A stretch of DNA of 64,000 bases from Plasmodium brasilianum (Eukaryota > Apicomplexa > Aconoidasida > Haemosporida > Plasmodiidae), in NCBI RefSeq assembly GCF_023973825.1, contig NC_090127.1, forward strand, positions 2,264,501 to 2,328,500. Reading direction: 5' to 3'. The translations under genes and the position numbers were made by a program. The notes below the pieces were generated by a model. It was not told the origin of the DNA. It ran no database searches and was given only the letters and a program-made list of their open reading frames with translations. Below, piece after piece: positions 38,701 through 52,471 of the stretch; position 1 is the first letter of the stretch, and every line of letters begins with the position of its first letter.

Positions 38701-41700
38701 ATTTGTCATGTTGCATCTATAACGATGTTTTAGTTTTTCTCTTTGGCGTTTAAAGACTTTTTCATTTTGATCAAAATTCCTGTTTTCTGTTATAATATCG
38801 TTTTCTATATGTTCTAAGTTTTTAATTTCATTCTGCACATTATTATTGTACATATCTGAGTCACTATAATTTCTCTCGAACAGTGCAAAGTTGTCAAATG
38901 CTTTATTCATACTTAAGACGTTTTTAGGATTATCCATATTATTTCCAAGAAAGGAGCTTTCTTTTTGTTTATCCTGTTCAAAATGAACATGAACAAGGTT
39001 GGAGTTATTCCTATCTTCTTTTTCTTTAAGGTTTATGTTATATTCGTTGATATTGCTCTTACTTTCAGAATTAGCTTCGGCTGTTCCGTTTTCGAAGTGT
39101 TTGCAGTGTTCATCATTCTCAGCATTTTTCCTATAATAAGCCTTCATGCAGCTATTGTTGCTTATTATCTTTATCTTATAATTCGTAAATGTCTCGTGTA
39201 CACAATTTTGATCATCATTTGGCTGGCCATGTACAATGCTCATATCATAGCATGAATTTGTGCATATATTTTCACTTCTAATTTTTTCGTTTTCTGTTAA
39301 TGCTTTATATTTCATCACATTAATATCATTCTTATTACTATATTGTAGAACGAATTTTTCATTGTCTAATGCTATGGACTCTATGTTTTTTTTATTTTCA
39401 GCTAATAAATGGTGTCTATTATCCTTTTTGATATAGCACTTTTCTGTTGCACTCTCAGTACATTTTGCTGTGCCATTCGTAAAATGAGAATTTCCTTTTT
39501 GTTCTTCATTTAAATAATAACATTTTTCATAGTTTTCAGTTATATTCGATTCACGATTTTCTCTTACATCATTTTCTTCATTAGAATTTGGCGATTCGTT
39601 TGAAAACTTTACTTTTTTTCCCCCGTTTCTCTTATTTTTTGCATTCTCTACAATTTGATTTTTTACCTCTGCTTTAAACATTACTTCCTTACTTTTCACA
39701 TTTTCTTTTTTTTGAAGATCGTTGTAATAATCATTATCATTTTTTAAATCATAAAAAAATGTAACTCCCTTTTTTTGGTTTTTTTTTTTATATTCTTTAT
39801 CTGTGTCTTCATCCCCATACATTTCAACTTCATCTACAAACATGAACTTTTTTTTTGTATTTTTTCTTTCTTTAATGTTTCTAGAATTTCTTTTATATTT
39901 TAGAAATTCGGAGGAATATATTTCGCTCGTAAGATTATTATCATCATCATTCGTTGTATGCGATTCTTTAGAAAAAGCAACCTTCTTTTTCCCCTTACAT
40001 TTATCCTTGTTATTTGAAACATTTGCATTCGTGTGTGCATCATTTGTGTGAGTGTCTTTTGTGTCAATGTAATACTTGTGCGCGTCGTTTGTATCAGTAA
40101 CATTCTGAGTAGTATCATATGAACTTAGTACGTTCTTCATTTCAATATTAGTTTGTTCATAATATTCATTTACTTCATTTGCAAACATTACTCCCTTCTT
40201 TTTCTTCCCTTTTTTTTCATGACAAGTATTTGCAATATCGGTTCCTCTTATATTTTCGTCATTTACATTAATATCTCTTTTTTTTGAAGGTGAAATGGTA
40301 TCCTCGAGATTTAATGATTTTAAATTTTGCGATATTTTATTTGAAAGGTTATCGAACTCGTTGACTTCTTTAGGGTAGCTTTTAGGACTATGCTCCCCAT
40401 CTATAAAATTGACACATCTACTTCTATTAGATGCAGAATTTAATGATTCATTTAATGATAGTGGTTTATTGTATTCTATACTTCCCTTTATTTCATCCGC
40501 TTGGTTGTCCTCTTCCACTACATCTTCCTTTTTCTCGCTATGGACATCCTCCTCTTGATAATATTCATCGTTATCATCGAAATTGTCTATTATATTGCCC
40601 AGTGCCCTTCGAATATCGGAGCTCGAGGAAAATACCGTTTTTTTTCTGTTAACAATTGTGTATTTTCTTAGCGGGTTTTTGTAAAAAGATTCGTTACTTT
40701 CACAGGCTGAAATATATGCAAACGCAGGTGATAAGAAATTACAAAAAAGACCACAAATTAGACTTATATAATTAAATACATTTGAAAAAAGAATTCCATT
40801 CGAAAATATCCAAGCAAACAAAAAGGGTGCTACACATCCAAAAAAAAAAGCTGCATTATCAGAACATATATCTAAATTCATTAAATCATAACGCATAGAT
40901 ATAGAACCCGTAATAACTTTGGGTGCTACAGCAACCAGGTTAAAAATATGCAAAATAGATGTATTAATATTTTGAAAAGAATTATTCAAACAAAATATTA
41001 GACCAAATATAAAATAAAAAATACTACTAAAAATGACAGCAAACCATATAGCTTTCGAAACATTAACGTCATCCGTAATTTCATTTCCCCAAGAAGGTAT
41101 ATTACCCACAAACCCATAGGAATCAATAAAATTAGCAAAGGTTTTCCCCATACAGTACGATTTTATTCCCTCTATTTTGCTAATCATATAGTATAAATTT
41201 TTAAAAAACATTTTATTTTGTTTTCCATTTTTCCTATTGTTATTTGTATCATTTCTTTTGCTGTCCTTTTCGTCCTTTTTTTCTATTCGCGCGAATTTTT
41301 GCTCTCTTTGATGTTGTTTATCGTCGTGCTCACGGTCATTATGACTGTCAACACCACCTCCATCATCATCGTCAACATTATCATCCAAACTGTTCTTAAA
41401 AAACGGGCTACTTTTTTTTTTTGTTCTTTGCTTTTTAAAATTATCTTCCTTCTTTTTATGCAGTTGTGTCATGGTTTTAAAGTTTTCAATGTTATTGTTT
41501 CTGCTGTTCCTCTCATGATAGATTTTGTATATAGAATAAAAATACTGATTACTGTTAGTATTTTTTATTTTTAAATCCTTAGAACAACTAGAAAAAGTGA
41601 TATAAAAAATACTGTTTCGAAATACATATACCTTTTTTTGATATAAAGGATTTAAAGAAAAAAGAGAACAACAAAATATTCCTTTTTTGTAATATAATAG

Positions 41701-43161
41701 GTTATTTCTTTCTCTTCTTTTAATATATTTATTTAAAACATTATTGTTCTTTATAATGTGTTTATTTTTTGTGCAATGTTTTGAAAAAGGTATTTTTTCA
41801 TATATTGGTGACATTGAAATTGAACATTCAGGAAAAAATGTGTCTTTACATGGTTTTATCTCCTCTTTAAAATTATTTACTTCATTATATCTGTAATAAT
41901 TTTTTATTAAATCTTTTTCAAAATAAGCTCTATTCAATATTAAATTATTGTTTATATCCACGTTATTATCTGGAGCAGCGTTATCAATGTAATTTTCCGA
42001 AAGCAAATATATTGTTGACGAAATAGATAAATAAAGAAAAGAACTCATAAATATCATGAAAACAACATATTGATAATTTATTGTTTCTTCTAGACCTTTA
42101 GAAGATAGATGTATACATATAATTGCATTAATAATATAACCTATAGTAAAACCACCTATTATTATTGTTTCATAATGTCCTGTACTTGTATAGTAAAAGC
42201 CATTGAACATAGCATCCAAGAGACTTAAAGAGCATTTTGTTATTTTTAATTGAGGATACACTTGAAATAATATAGTAAAACCAAATAATTTAATAATGAA
42301 TATATCAATTATTTTTGATATAACAAGAATCCCACATATATTATTACATATATTTCCTAAATGATATAAAAAGGAAACAAATTTATATTTTTCGTTGGAC
42401 ATAAAATATTTTATAACTGCACTATATTCAATTCTTTGCTCAAAATTTTTGTTTTTTGGTATCATTGTCATAGCTCTTAAAATCATTAAACTGCAAAAAA
42501 CAGCAACTGAGCATACAAACGTATTTCCAAAAATTACTGGAATCCATCCTACTTCATCTATTAAACTTGGGATGTCAAATAAACCTACAAATGTGGAAAA
42601 AAAAAAAAAAAAAAAAATTACCATTAAATTGTTTTATTATTATTATTGTTATATTTTATATGGTATATTAGTTTAAATCAGAAAATTTTAAGAATCAAAA
42701 GAAAGTTGAGGGGCTCACGCACTAAATGCAATAAAGGAGAGACATGCGTTTAATCTGTTCGTTCTGTTTATTTTTTACTTTGTTTTTTAATTTTTCTTTA
42801 TTTTTACTTCATTTTATTTAGTTTTATTGTATTATATATATATTTTTTTTTTCATTATATTTCTTTTCATTTTTTAATATTTTATTACATATTATTTTTT
42901 TATAAAGCTCAGGCTAGCTACCAAAAAATTGCCCAAATTCTCATTCTCATATTTTTTTAGTGCTACATAAATATGTATATTACCTGATCCGATGATCTGA
43001 TTAAACAAGTATATAAAAGAAGCTAAAGGTCCAATCGTTTTTGTGTATTTCCATGTTATGGTTCTAAACCTTTTTCGGCTCCTTACAAATTTTTTTTTGG
43101 AATTTAGTTTATTATCGTTAAAAAGTGATATATTATGTAACCATTTTAAATTCATTTTCAT
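35737..43161 (-). CDS. Giant amino acid transporter (AAAP-like), 3 exons
   Basis: Exons on the minus strand: 43161-42984, 42584-36304 and 35937-35737. The splices (TCAG|GTAATA...TTGTAG|GT and CTCAG|GTAATA...AAAG|GAATTA) keep frame and give 6660 nt, 2219 residues. Exon 1 ends in LFNQIIGSG and exon 2 continues LFDIPSLIDEVGWIPVIFG, the unwound first membrane helix of amino acid/auxin permease-type transporters. About six membrane segments lie before residue 260, a 275-residue hydrophilic insert follows, then about four more segments (residues 555-690). A hydrophilic region of about 1450 residues follows, and exon 3 adds a last helix (TYVLLGCLTAFSFLGMITDL). The family is typically 400-500 residues, so most of this protein is insert. 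The long insert carries repeated K-K-x-V-x-F motifs. It shares a divergent 2.5-kb promoter region with DIM1. Transporter class is confident; substrate is unknown. Confidence 0.85.
39585..40215 (-). repeat. Degenerate repeat with RVxF-like motif in transporter insert
   Basis: Six motifs with the pattern K-(G/E)-V-x-F or K-V-x-F followed by an acidic position: KKGVMFANEV, KKKVAFSKES, KKKFMFVDEV, KKGVTFFYDL, SKEVMFKAEV and KKVKFSNES, near residues 857, 926, 971, 997, 1024 and 1051. The last four are spaced 27, 27 and 24 residues apart. Two lone copies lie further on (KKVYFYS near 1441, RNVNFSI near 2141). Confidence 0.75.
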
Positions 43162-45696
43162 AAAAATAAAATAAAATAAAGCCTTAATTAATAGAATAAA
43201 AATTACTTGTAATCAACACTATATGTGTGCTAAACATTATGAAAAAACAGGGATATATAAATACACACACATTTTAAGTGAACTCGTTTAAATGTATTTG
43301 CACCGGAGCCTATTAATATATATATATGTACAAAATAATAAATTAATTAGTTGGATATAAAGATCAATTTCTGTTACAACAGGATTATAAAGAATATGTA
43401 TACATATTTTAATTTATTGTTGTGCATAATTCTACATGTTTTGTGTGCATGCAATAAATGTTACATATATAAAAAATTGTGTACTACAAATTGAAGAGAA
43501 AAGTAAAATAAAACTGCTAGTATTGTAACATATTTTAGCTGCAACATTTTTTTTTTTTTTTTTTTTTCTATTTGTTGTTTTTCTATTTTTAAAGCATTTT
43601 CAAAATTAAGTGTGTTTTAATGTTCTACATTTGTTATAAAGTACATAAAAATATATAGTACGGGGCTTTAATATTTGTTTGTGTTCTTTTGGTTTGAAAT
43701 ATTTATTATGATAAAACGTAAACATATAGAGGAGTTTAAAACAAGGCACAGAAAAATTTAAGGGTTTTTTTATTAAAGAAAATATGAAAATGTTTATAAT
43801 TAAAAAATTTTTAATTTTATTTTATATATATGTAGAACACATTTGTATATATGTATATGTGTACATGCGTATATATATTGTTTAATAATTTAATCTTTAT
43901 ACTTTGTCAATTTTTTTTTTTTCCGCGTCACTGGAAGGAATTTTACCTTTCTACAAGCTTCAGATAAGCATTAAAAATTTAAAGGTATATATGTGTATAT
44001 ATATATAAAAGCAATGAGAAAATTTATACTCATAATTAATAATAAAAATATTTGTAAATTACAATTAATTAAATTTAAAAGCAGGAGAAAATAAGATTCA
44101 AGAAAAATTGTTCATGATATTTCTTCCGAATTGCAAAAATTTTTATTTTCTTACACATGCTCTATACAAAAAAAAAAAAAAAAAATTTCCATACACATTT
44201 CGAGAAAAGTGTTTTGCCTCATTATTAAGAATTAATAAATATTTATATATAATAAAATAATATTTAGGAAATTTACGTATAAGGAAAACGCAAATTTTTT
44301 TGTTTTACATAGAAATGAAGTAATACAGTATAAGCTTTTTAAAATTAAATGTTTCAAAAGTCTCAAAAAAAAAAAAAAAAAGAAAATAGAGGGACAACAT
44401 ATATATATATGCTATATTTTTTTTAAATTCATGGTGTTATAATCTCTCAAGTAATATAAACATATGTGAACATAATTAACCAAACGATGTGTAATTTCGT
44501 ATTATCGTAAAAATGTTTAATTTAATAAATATGAATTTTGTCAGACAATTAAAAAAGGGAAATAAAGAAAAATAAATATAATAAAATAAAAAGCTTTTGA
44601 TAACAGTAAACAGTTTGAAGACTTTATTTGAATAGAAGATCGTATAAAGTAATGTTCGAGAAATATAAACATATTTTTATGTTTTCTCATTTTTAAAAAA
44701 CGTTTTATAATACGTTATGCTTAGATGGAGGTTGACTAATTTGCTTTATAATTAAAAATTGGGTGTTCAGTAAAATAATATTTAATCTGTTTTTGTAAAT
44801 GCAAATAATTTTTATGCATTTATTTTATTTCTCACTACATTGCTTTATTTTTATATTTTAAAATATTAAATGTATATTATTTTTAAGAATCTTGTCCTTA
44901 TCACCAAAGTTTATTCCCATTAATGTGTCATATTGTACAATTAAGATGTTGTACATAAAACAAAGAATATTATCGTAAGTTTGTTGTAATATATACATGT
45001 AATAAAATATGATGTGAATAAAATTTACACAATCTTCCACTTATAAAATAACTTCTCAAATTTTTGTGGAAAATAATTAAATAATATATAATAAAATAAC
45101 CTTGTAGGAGAAAAAAAAAAATATGTACATTTTCATTTGCACTTGTTATGGAAGTAAAAGGTGTTTTAAAGCAATTATGAAAAATTAAATTTTGGATGAA
45201 ATTTTATAATATAAAAGGTGAAAATATTGTATATATATAATTTGTATGAATATTTTCTTATTTAAAATTTATTTCAACTTATTATATTCTCTTTAAAAAT
45301 TTTTTTTTCCAATTTTTTTTGGAGACTTTTGGTAACGTACAAAATTATTTGCCAAATATAAATGGCCATTTTGTACATTTTTAATATACATAAGTATAAA
45401 TATATATAACAGTATATATTATAAATGCTACTTTAATAACATGTTTTTGGTTTTAAATGAATTAAACAAATATATATGCATATTTACATTTTATTCTTTT
45501 GTTAAGATATATTATAAAGATGCAATTAACACATTTAAATAACATTTCAAGAAATAAAATATACATTTAAAAAATATACTTTTTAAAATATGACGTTCAA
45601 AAATTACATGAACAGTTCATAAATTTTTACCAGTTTCTTAGAAACTTCTTAGTAATTTTTTAGTACTTTTATATTTTATTTTATATAATTTTTGAA
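43162..45696. other. Divergent promoter region transporter / DIM1
   Basis: The 5' ends of two oppositely directed genes face each other across 2.5 kb. It contains a poly-T tract (43549-43567), A tracts (44168-44184, 44365-44382) and (TA)n stretches; no exon is visible on either strand. Confidence 0.5.
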
Positions 45697-46125
45697 ATGT
45701 CATTTATGCTGCAACATTTAAATAGCGGCTGGGCCGTTGATCAAGCGATAATAAATGAGGAAGAAAGGTTAGTTTGTATACGTTTTGGTCATGATTATGA
45801 TCCTGATTGTATGAAAATGGATGAATTATTATATAAAGTAGCTGAAGACATAAAAAATTTTTGTGTAATTTATTTAGTAGATATAATTGAAGTTCCTGAT
45901 TTTAATACAATGTATGAATTATATGATCCCGTTTCCGTTATGTTTTTTTATCGTAATAAACACATGATGATAGATTTAGGTACTGGTAACAATAATAAAA
46001 TTAATTGGCCCATGAATAATAAACAAGAATTTATTGATATAGTTGAAACTATTTTTAGAGGGGCAAGAAAAGGAAGAGGTTTAGTTATATCACCAAAAGA
46101 CTATTCAACTAAATATAAATATTGA
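45697..46125 (+). CDS. DIB1: DIM1/DIB1 (TXNL4A), U5 snRNP 15-kDa protein
   Basis: Thioredoxin-fold subunit of the U4/U6.U5 tri-snRNP, needed for pre-mRNA splicing in the nucleus. Single exon, 142 residues, exactly the length of human TXNL4A. Very highly conserved blocks: IRFGHDYDPDCMKMDELLY, IYLVDIIEVPDFNTMYELYD, NKHMMIDLGTGNNNKINW and the C-terminus RGLVISPKDYSTKYKY. As in the family, the thioredoxin CxxC redox motif is absent. There is no low-complexity insert, unlike most genes of this window, which fits strong structural constraint. The ATG at 45697 matches the conserved N-terminus (SFMLQHLNSGWAVDQAI). Confidence 0.97.
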   Translation: MSFMLQHLNSGWAVDQAIINEEERLVCIRFGHDYDPDCMKMDELLYKVAEDIKNFCVIYLVDIIEVPDFNTMYELYDPVSVMFFYRNKHMMIDLGTGNNNKINWPMNNKQEFIDIVETIFRGARKGRGLVISPKDYSTKYKY

Positions 46126-48131
46126 ATGCTTTTTAAAAAAATAAAGGAAATATATATTAAGGCAAGAAGATCAGAAGAAAGGAAATTTTTTTTTCTTTTT
46201 TTTTTTTAATATGAAAGATATATTTATTATGCAAATCATTCTTATATATATATTTTTTATGAATTAATAATTACAGGTCTTTTTATTATAAGTAGCAAGA
46301 ATAAATATAGACGTATCAACGTGCACATTTACAGAACAATAAATATTTTTAAAAGAATTTTTTTTTATGTGTTCTCTTTGTTTATATATGATTTGAATTA
46401 AACAGATAAAAAATTAGGAATTTTTTAATTAGAAATAATTTATATAGCAATTTTTTAATTAGTAGTTTTTCAGTTTGCAAATTTTCATATTGTGGAGAAT
46501 ATCTTAACGTTATTTTGTTCCTTTTCATAATCATACAGTTAACATGAATTAATTTTGAACTCTTTTTTTTTATTTTAAAATACAACTATTTGTTACGCTT
46601 TAGATCAAGAATACTGTGGTTTACAGAAATCATGTTTGCAATTAACTAGATAATTGTACCACTTCTTACGTAAATTTGTTCATGTTTTGTTATTAAGTGT
46701 ACATATATATATACCTACACATGTGCGTATAATTTGTACAATATAATTTATTTAAGTGAGGAATTGTGTATTATTTTGTTATAAAATTTACGTAATTATA
46801 AACGTAAAATGGGGTGGAAAAAGGATTAATACACATAAAATATTGCTTAGCTTTATTTTTACTACTATTTTAAATTGGCGTACAATATACTGCAATATAA
46901 CAAAAACAAACATAATACAAATGTAAAATTAAAAAAATAAATACACAAAAAAAAAAAAAGAAAAGAAAAGAAAAAATAATGTATGTATACATATATATAT
47001 ATATATGTTCTAAATATATAAAATGAAAGATAACATTTGCAAATGTATGGTAAATATTGACAAAATTAAAGAACAGCAAAAAGTGTGTTATTACTACTTA
47101 ATAAATATTGTGAAATAATATTTATTACTCATCCATAATATATTGCAGAATATGAATATAAGGACCAAAATATGGGGGAACATGAAAAAAATAAAAAGAC
47201 AATATAAATTATGAGAATATTGGTATAAAGCCTACAAATAAAAAAAATGGAAATATTAAAAAGATGTTACATAAAATATTATATTCAATACTTTCTCTGG
47301 AAGGATAATTTCTTATGTGTAAACGTATATACATATATGTATGTATATATATTTTTCTCATGTGCTACAATTAAAAAAAAAAAAAAAAAAGAGCGTAAAT
47401 AATAAAAGTTATATAATTAAATTAATATTCACTAAATAATTTAAATAATAAAGGCGTACAATAATTATTATTATATATTTTGAAGGACACATCATTCAAC
47501 AATTTATCAGAATTTTATTTAAATATATGTATTATGCTCCCAATATTTAGGAGAAATTCTCATGGTATACGTATGTTAAAAAAGTGAACTAATTAAAGAT
47601 ACTTGAAAGGGATACCTATTATACTGCTAACTTCAATTTTGCGTTCTTTTATTATTTATCCCTTATCCTCCTTTTTTTTTCTGTTCTTTTCCCACATTTC
47701 TTTTATGTATATTTATTTGTATATAAATATATACACACATATGCGATAATATTTTTTGTTTGGATGGAATATATATACTTAAAATTATTTTATACTAAAC
47801 CTTTGGGCTGTTATTCTTGTATGGATAAAATAATTATTTTTTGTTCTACATGACTTTGAAACAATTTATTGGCTATATATTCTTCACAAAAAAAAAAAAA
47901 AAAAAAAAAGCTGATATGGTCATGTTGTCATATTAAAATTCCCTGACTTCAATTTATGTTTTCGTACGTTCGAAGTTACTTTAACATTTTTATATTTCAT
48001 GTTAATAATATATAGAGAAATGCTTGTACAACTTTTTGCCTTAAACGTGTAACAATTACATGTAGGTTCATATGTGCACTTTGCGAACAAAATAACTACA
48101 TACCAGCACACTGGTACTTATTCGAACGAAT
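46126..48131. other. Convergent 3' spacer DIM1 / PRP2
   Basis: Two kilobases between the 3' ends of convergent genes. It holds A tracts (46948-46961, 47371-47390, 47887-47909) and a (TA)n run near 46990-47005. The short minus frames at 46382-46585, 46870-47079 and 47920-48111 have no family features and I do not support them. Confidence 0.5.
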
Positions 48132-50891
48132 TTACTCATTTTTACTAAGAAAGTAAAAGGAGGCAATTTCAAACAGTAAGTCTTTATTAACGGGTATATT
48201 ATGACGAATGTAGGACTTATTTATTTTAATAACTTCATAAAAAATAATACATGCATTCTGATTTTCTTCCATTATATTTTTTTTTGAAAGAACTGAGTTG
48301 GGGTAAATACTAACGATCTGATTTAATTTTATTATTTTAAGTTCATGTTTATTAACAGGTAAGGCAGCATTGGTAAAAAATGCACTTATAATACATTTTT
48401 TAATATTAGAAATAGAGTCATGCTTTTGTATACCACATGATGTAATTGGTAAATCAATTTTTTCACATATGCTTGTTAATTGAGTTTTTATATCTTTAAT
48501 TTTTATAAGTGTGTGATATTGTAAGAAATGATCATAACAAAAAGAAGTGGAAAAATTATTTTCTTCGCATTGTTTAAAAATATTTAAAAAAAGAAAAAAA
48601 TCTCCACCCCCTTCAATTGTAAACATTTTCTTAACATTTTCAGCTTCTTTTTCTTTCCCTTTTTGAACATAAAAGATATTGTTTGCATGTGTTAGCATGG
48701 ATGTGATATTTAATATTTCATCAACACAGTTATATTTTTCCGAAGCAGATAAAATCATTTTACTAGATTTTACATCTGTTGGGAATTCCGCCATTTTTCT
48801 CCCACTTCTTGTTAAATTGCCTTCATCATTTAGTGCACCTAAGGAGTAGAGAAGTTCAAGACCTTTTATTATAACAACAGGAGATGGCGGATCTAAAAAA
48901 TCAAAATTTATAATATCATCCATACCTAAACTTTTTAATAATAAAATCATACTACTCACTTCGCAACGTTGAATTTCTGGGATAGAATTGTCGCTTAAAT
49001 CAATAAAAGATTTTTTCGTAAATAGTCGAAAACATTTCCCGTCTTGTTTTCTACCTGCTCTACCTGTTCTTTGATTAACTGATGCTTTAGAACAAGGTAA
49101 AGTAACTAATGATTCTATTCCTGAATTAGGGTTATAAATTTTCTGTTTACATAATCCTGAATCTATTACATATACAATATTTTCTATCGTAATACTTGTC
49201 TCACAAATATTTGTTGACAGTATAATTTTTCTTCTAAATTTCTGTGTATTTAATCTTACTTCTTCATTCTTATTTTTTTTACTGCTTTCTGGGGGTATTA
49301 TGGCCTTACTTTTAACAGCTCTTTCTCCTTTGTCATCACTTCGATTGTCACTGCGATTATTACTGCGATTGTTATTGATGCTACTACTACCGTTACCATT
49401 TCCATTACCACTATCATTGCTGTTATCATTGCTGTTATCATTGCTTTTACCATTGCCGCTTCCACTTCCACTGTCATTCGGTTTGTCCTTACTATCCTGC
49501 TCATTTTTTCCGTGGTCCTCATCAGTCATGTCTTCGAATATACGCGCTTGACATTCCACAGGTAGGGAGGAATAAATTGGTAGGATGATCATGTTACGAA
49601 ATTTTGGAGCTAGCTCATTTAACTTATTTTCTAGTTCTTGTTGAACTAACTCTATTTCAAATTGTCCAGGTAAAAATACTAAAATATCACCTTTTGCTTG
49701 TGTTATATGAATCTGCAAAATTGTAATTACAATAGCTGACAAATAATTACTCTCATTATTAATAGTGTAATAAATATCAACATTATATTTCCTTCCTGGT
49801 ACATAAAATATTGGAGCACAATTAAAATATGTAGAAATTTTTTCTGCATCTAAAGTTGCTGATGATATAACAATTCTTATATTTTCTCTAAAATTACATA
49901 TATCTTTTACTATTGGTAATATAATATCTGTATGTAAAGCTCTTTCATGTGCTTCATCAATAATTAAAACAGATATATCATCTAGAGTTGGGTTATATAA
50001 TAACAAACGCAAAAACATTCCATCAGTCATATATATGATTTTTGTTGTTTCACTTGTTTTATTTTGAAATCTAATTACATAACCTACCTCTTTTCCTATT
50101 TTTACATTCATTTCATCTGCTACCCTATTTGCAATAGCTATACATGCAATTCTTCTTGGTTGTGTACATATTATATTACCATATAGATGATATTTACATT
50201 CATATAAATATTGTGTTAACTGAGTACTCTTACCACTTCCTGTTTCTCCTACTAATATTAAAATTTTATTGTTTTTTATTGCTTTTAATATATCATATCT
50301 ATAGCTATATATAGGTAACCTTTTCCTTTCATCAATCATTTTTTTCATTTTTTTTTCTTTTCTTTTTTTAATATCTTCAAATAGTTTTTGTAATTCTTTT
50401 TCCTTTTCATTCATACCATACAGACTATCTAAATGTACGAATTCTACTACATTTGTTAACCCGTTCTTTTTTATTACATGTCTCTCATTTTTTTTTTCAG
50501 AGGAGGGGAGGGGTCCGTTACTACTGCTTCTGCTGCTTCTACTAATACTATTACCACTATTATCATGTATTTTCATTTTTTTTTTCTTTTGCACTTCTTT
50601 TACTTTATTATTATTTTTTTTTTTCTTTCTTTCTTCTTCCTTTTCCACGTGCCTCTCTGCATCTTTCTCATCCATTATTTTACTTTTCCTTTTTTTGCGT
50701 TTGCTCCGTTTATCAAGTCGATTGCTGCAACTACCACCACTTCTGCTTCTACTACTACTACTACTACTACTACTACTGTCGTGCGTTCCTTCGTCCTCCC
50801 CGTTATAATAATGCTTCCTTTTTTCAAAATATTTATTATTAACATTTACGTTAACATTATTATCACCATCACCATCACTGTCATTTTCGTT

Positions 50892-50922
<31 letters not shown>

Positions 50923-51574
50923 TATTTTCTTCTGATATTTCGCTTTTCACGCTTTTTCTATTTGCAAAATCATCGTCAAAAACAAGGTTGTTATAATTTA
51001 AATTTTCTTTTATCATAGCACCTGAACCAAACTTTAATATGCCTTTATTGATTATTTGTTGGTCATAATTATATATAGAGGGATCTTGTCTATTTTCCTT
51101 TAGTTGTTCTATTTTAGTATGATTATTGACATTATCATTCTTATCAAAATCTTCTTGAAAGTGATAGTAATTTTCTTTTAATTTTTCCCGTAGTTTTATA
51201 TTCTCTTTAGCTATATTATAAATTTTTTTATTAAACTCTAATTCTTTAATATCTTTTCCTTCTAATTTAATAGTACTATATAACAGTTCATCATCTAATA
51301 ATTTTTTTGTAATATTTAACTTTTCTTTTTCTCTTTCCTTTAAATATTTTCGTCTAGCGTCTTTTTTTAATAATTCTATATACTCTATATTATTTTTTAG
51401 TTTTTTGTTTCTTCCTTTTTCATATTCTACATATATGGACGAATAATTATCATTTGTTTTCATTTCTCTTTCTCTTTTCTTTTCATCCTCTTCTACTGTT
51501 CTTATTTTTTTTTGGGATTCATCATCCTCATCAAAATTTATTGACCTCTTGTGCGTATCAACCTTATCCTTCAT
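48132..51574 (-). CDS. PRP2: PRP2/DHX16 DEAH-box splicing helicase, frame broken at an A27 tract
   Basis: Prp2 is the ATPase that remodels the activated spliceosome before the first catalytic step. The gene is read in two frames: 51574 to about 50922 (N-terminal part) and about 50894 to 48132, meeting in a 27-A tract (50895-50921 on the minus strand). The first frame has DHX16 N-terminal features: ARRKYLKEREKEKL, a DDELL segment and KFGSGAMIKENLNYNNLVF. The second has the helicase: VEFV entry, GETGSGKST (50224-50250), TQPRRIA, DEAH (49947-49958), SAT, FLPGQ, STNICETSITI and QRTGRAGR, then the winged-helix/ratchet/OB-fold end. A 100-residue Asn/Ser/Asp/Gly insert sits between motifs IV and V. 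The helicase frame is open from the A tract, 73 codons before its first ATG, so one protein of about 1146 residues is intended. A net shift of one base is needed: a missing A (or two extra) in the tract, an assembly error most likely. Confidence 0.88.
50895..50921 (-). repeat. A27 homopolymer (coding strand) at PRP2 frame break
   Basis: Uninterrupted run of 27 T on the plus strand. On the coding strand it reads as poly-Lys, and the two halves of PRP2 switch frame here. Confidence 0.9.
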
Positions 51575-52471
51575 TATGTCATTAAACCGAAATGTACACG
51601 TGTTGATGAGAGAAATTTCCGGAGGAACAGAAAGAAATAAAAAAATAAAAATAAAAAAACTACAAAAATAAGCACTAGTCTAACTGTTTAAATGTTTGTT
51701 AAATGTTATTACGGTAAAACTAGCTTCTCTCCTTTGCTACTACGGAGTTTCATATATTTCCATTTACCAAAAAAATAAAGTAAAAAAGAATAGAGAAGAA
51801 CATGAAGAATATAAACGAGATGAAAAATTTAGCTTCAAATTCTATTAAATTCACACATAGGTTTTAATAAATAAAAAATTAATAACATCTTGATTCTTAA
51901 AAAATAAATAAAAAAATAAGTTAAACCATTTACATTACTAATTTAATTTAATTTATAATGTTAATTTATGGCGTTTTCTCTTTTACGTTTCAAATAAATA
52001 GATAGAAGAATACTTTCATAAATTAATAATACAGTATCTGTTTTGTTAGGGTTTGTTCAATAAGGAAAAGTATCTATAAATATACAGTATCATATATAAG
52101 ACGTTTTTTGTATTAAAGTTAATTTTAATAACAAGGTGCATGTGCGTATATACATGGTACATATATATACATAATATAAGTAAATATATATATGCATATA
52201 TGTATGTATTCATGTGGATATAATATGTGGAAGCCTACAAACATACGCGAATACGTAAGCGTTCATTATAAACATGATTTAAGGATGCCAAAAGGTTGAA
52301 ATAAAAAAAAAAAATAATAAATAAAAATATAAAAATAAAAAGTAAAGCAAAGGCAAAAGGGAACGGCAAAAGCACATTTTTATAAAAGTAAAGCGCTCTT
52401 TCTCTTTTAATAGACTTCGGTGTAAAATAATGAGTAAAAAGAAAAAAAAAAAAAAATATAATACTGCTTAG
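51575..52471. other. 5' flank of PRP2
   Basis: Presumed 5' UTR and promoter of PRP2. It contains TATATG/CATATA alternations at 52140-52220 and A tracts at 52303-52315 and 52442-52456. No exon is supported here. Confidence 0.5.

Noticed and set aside
50846..51574. N-terminal PRP2 segment as a separate 242-residue gene
   Set aside because: Its text aligns with the N-terminal part of DHX16, and the helicase frame is open immediately beyond the shared A27 tract, so it is the same gene.
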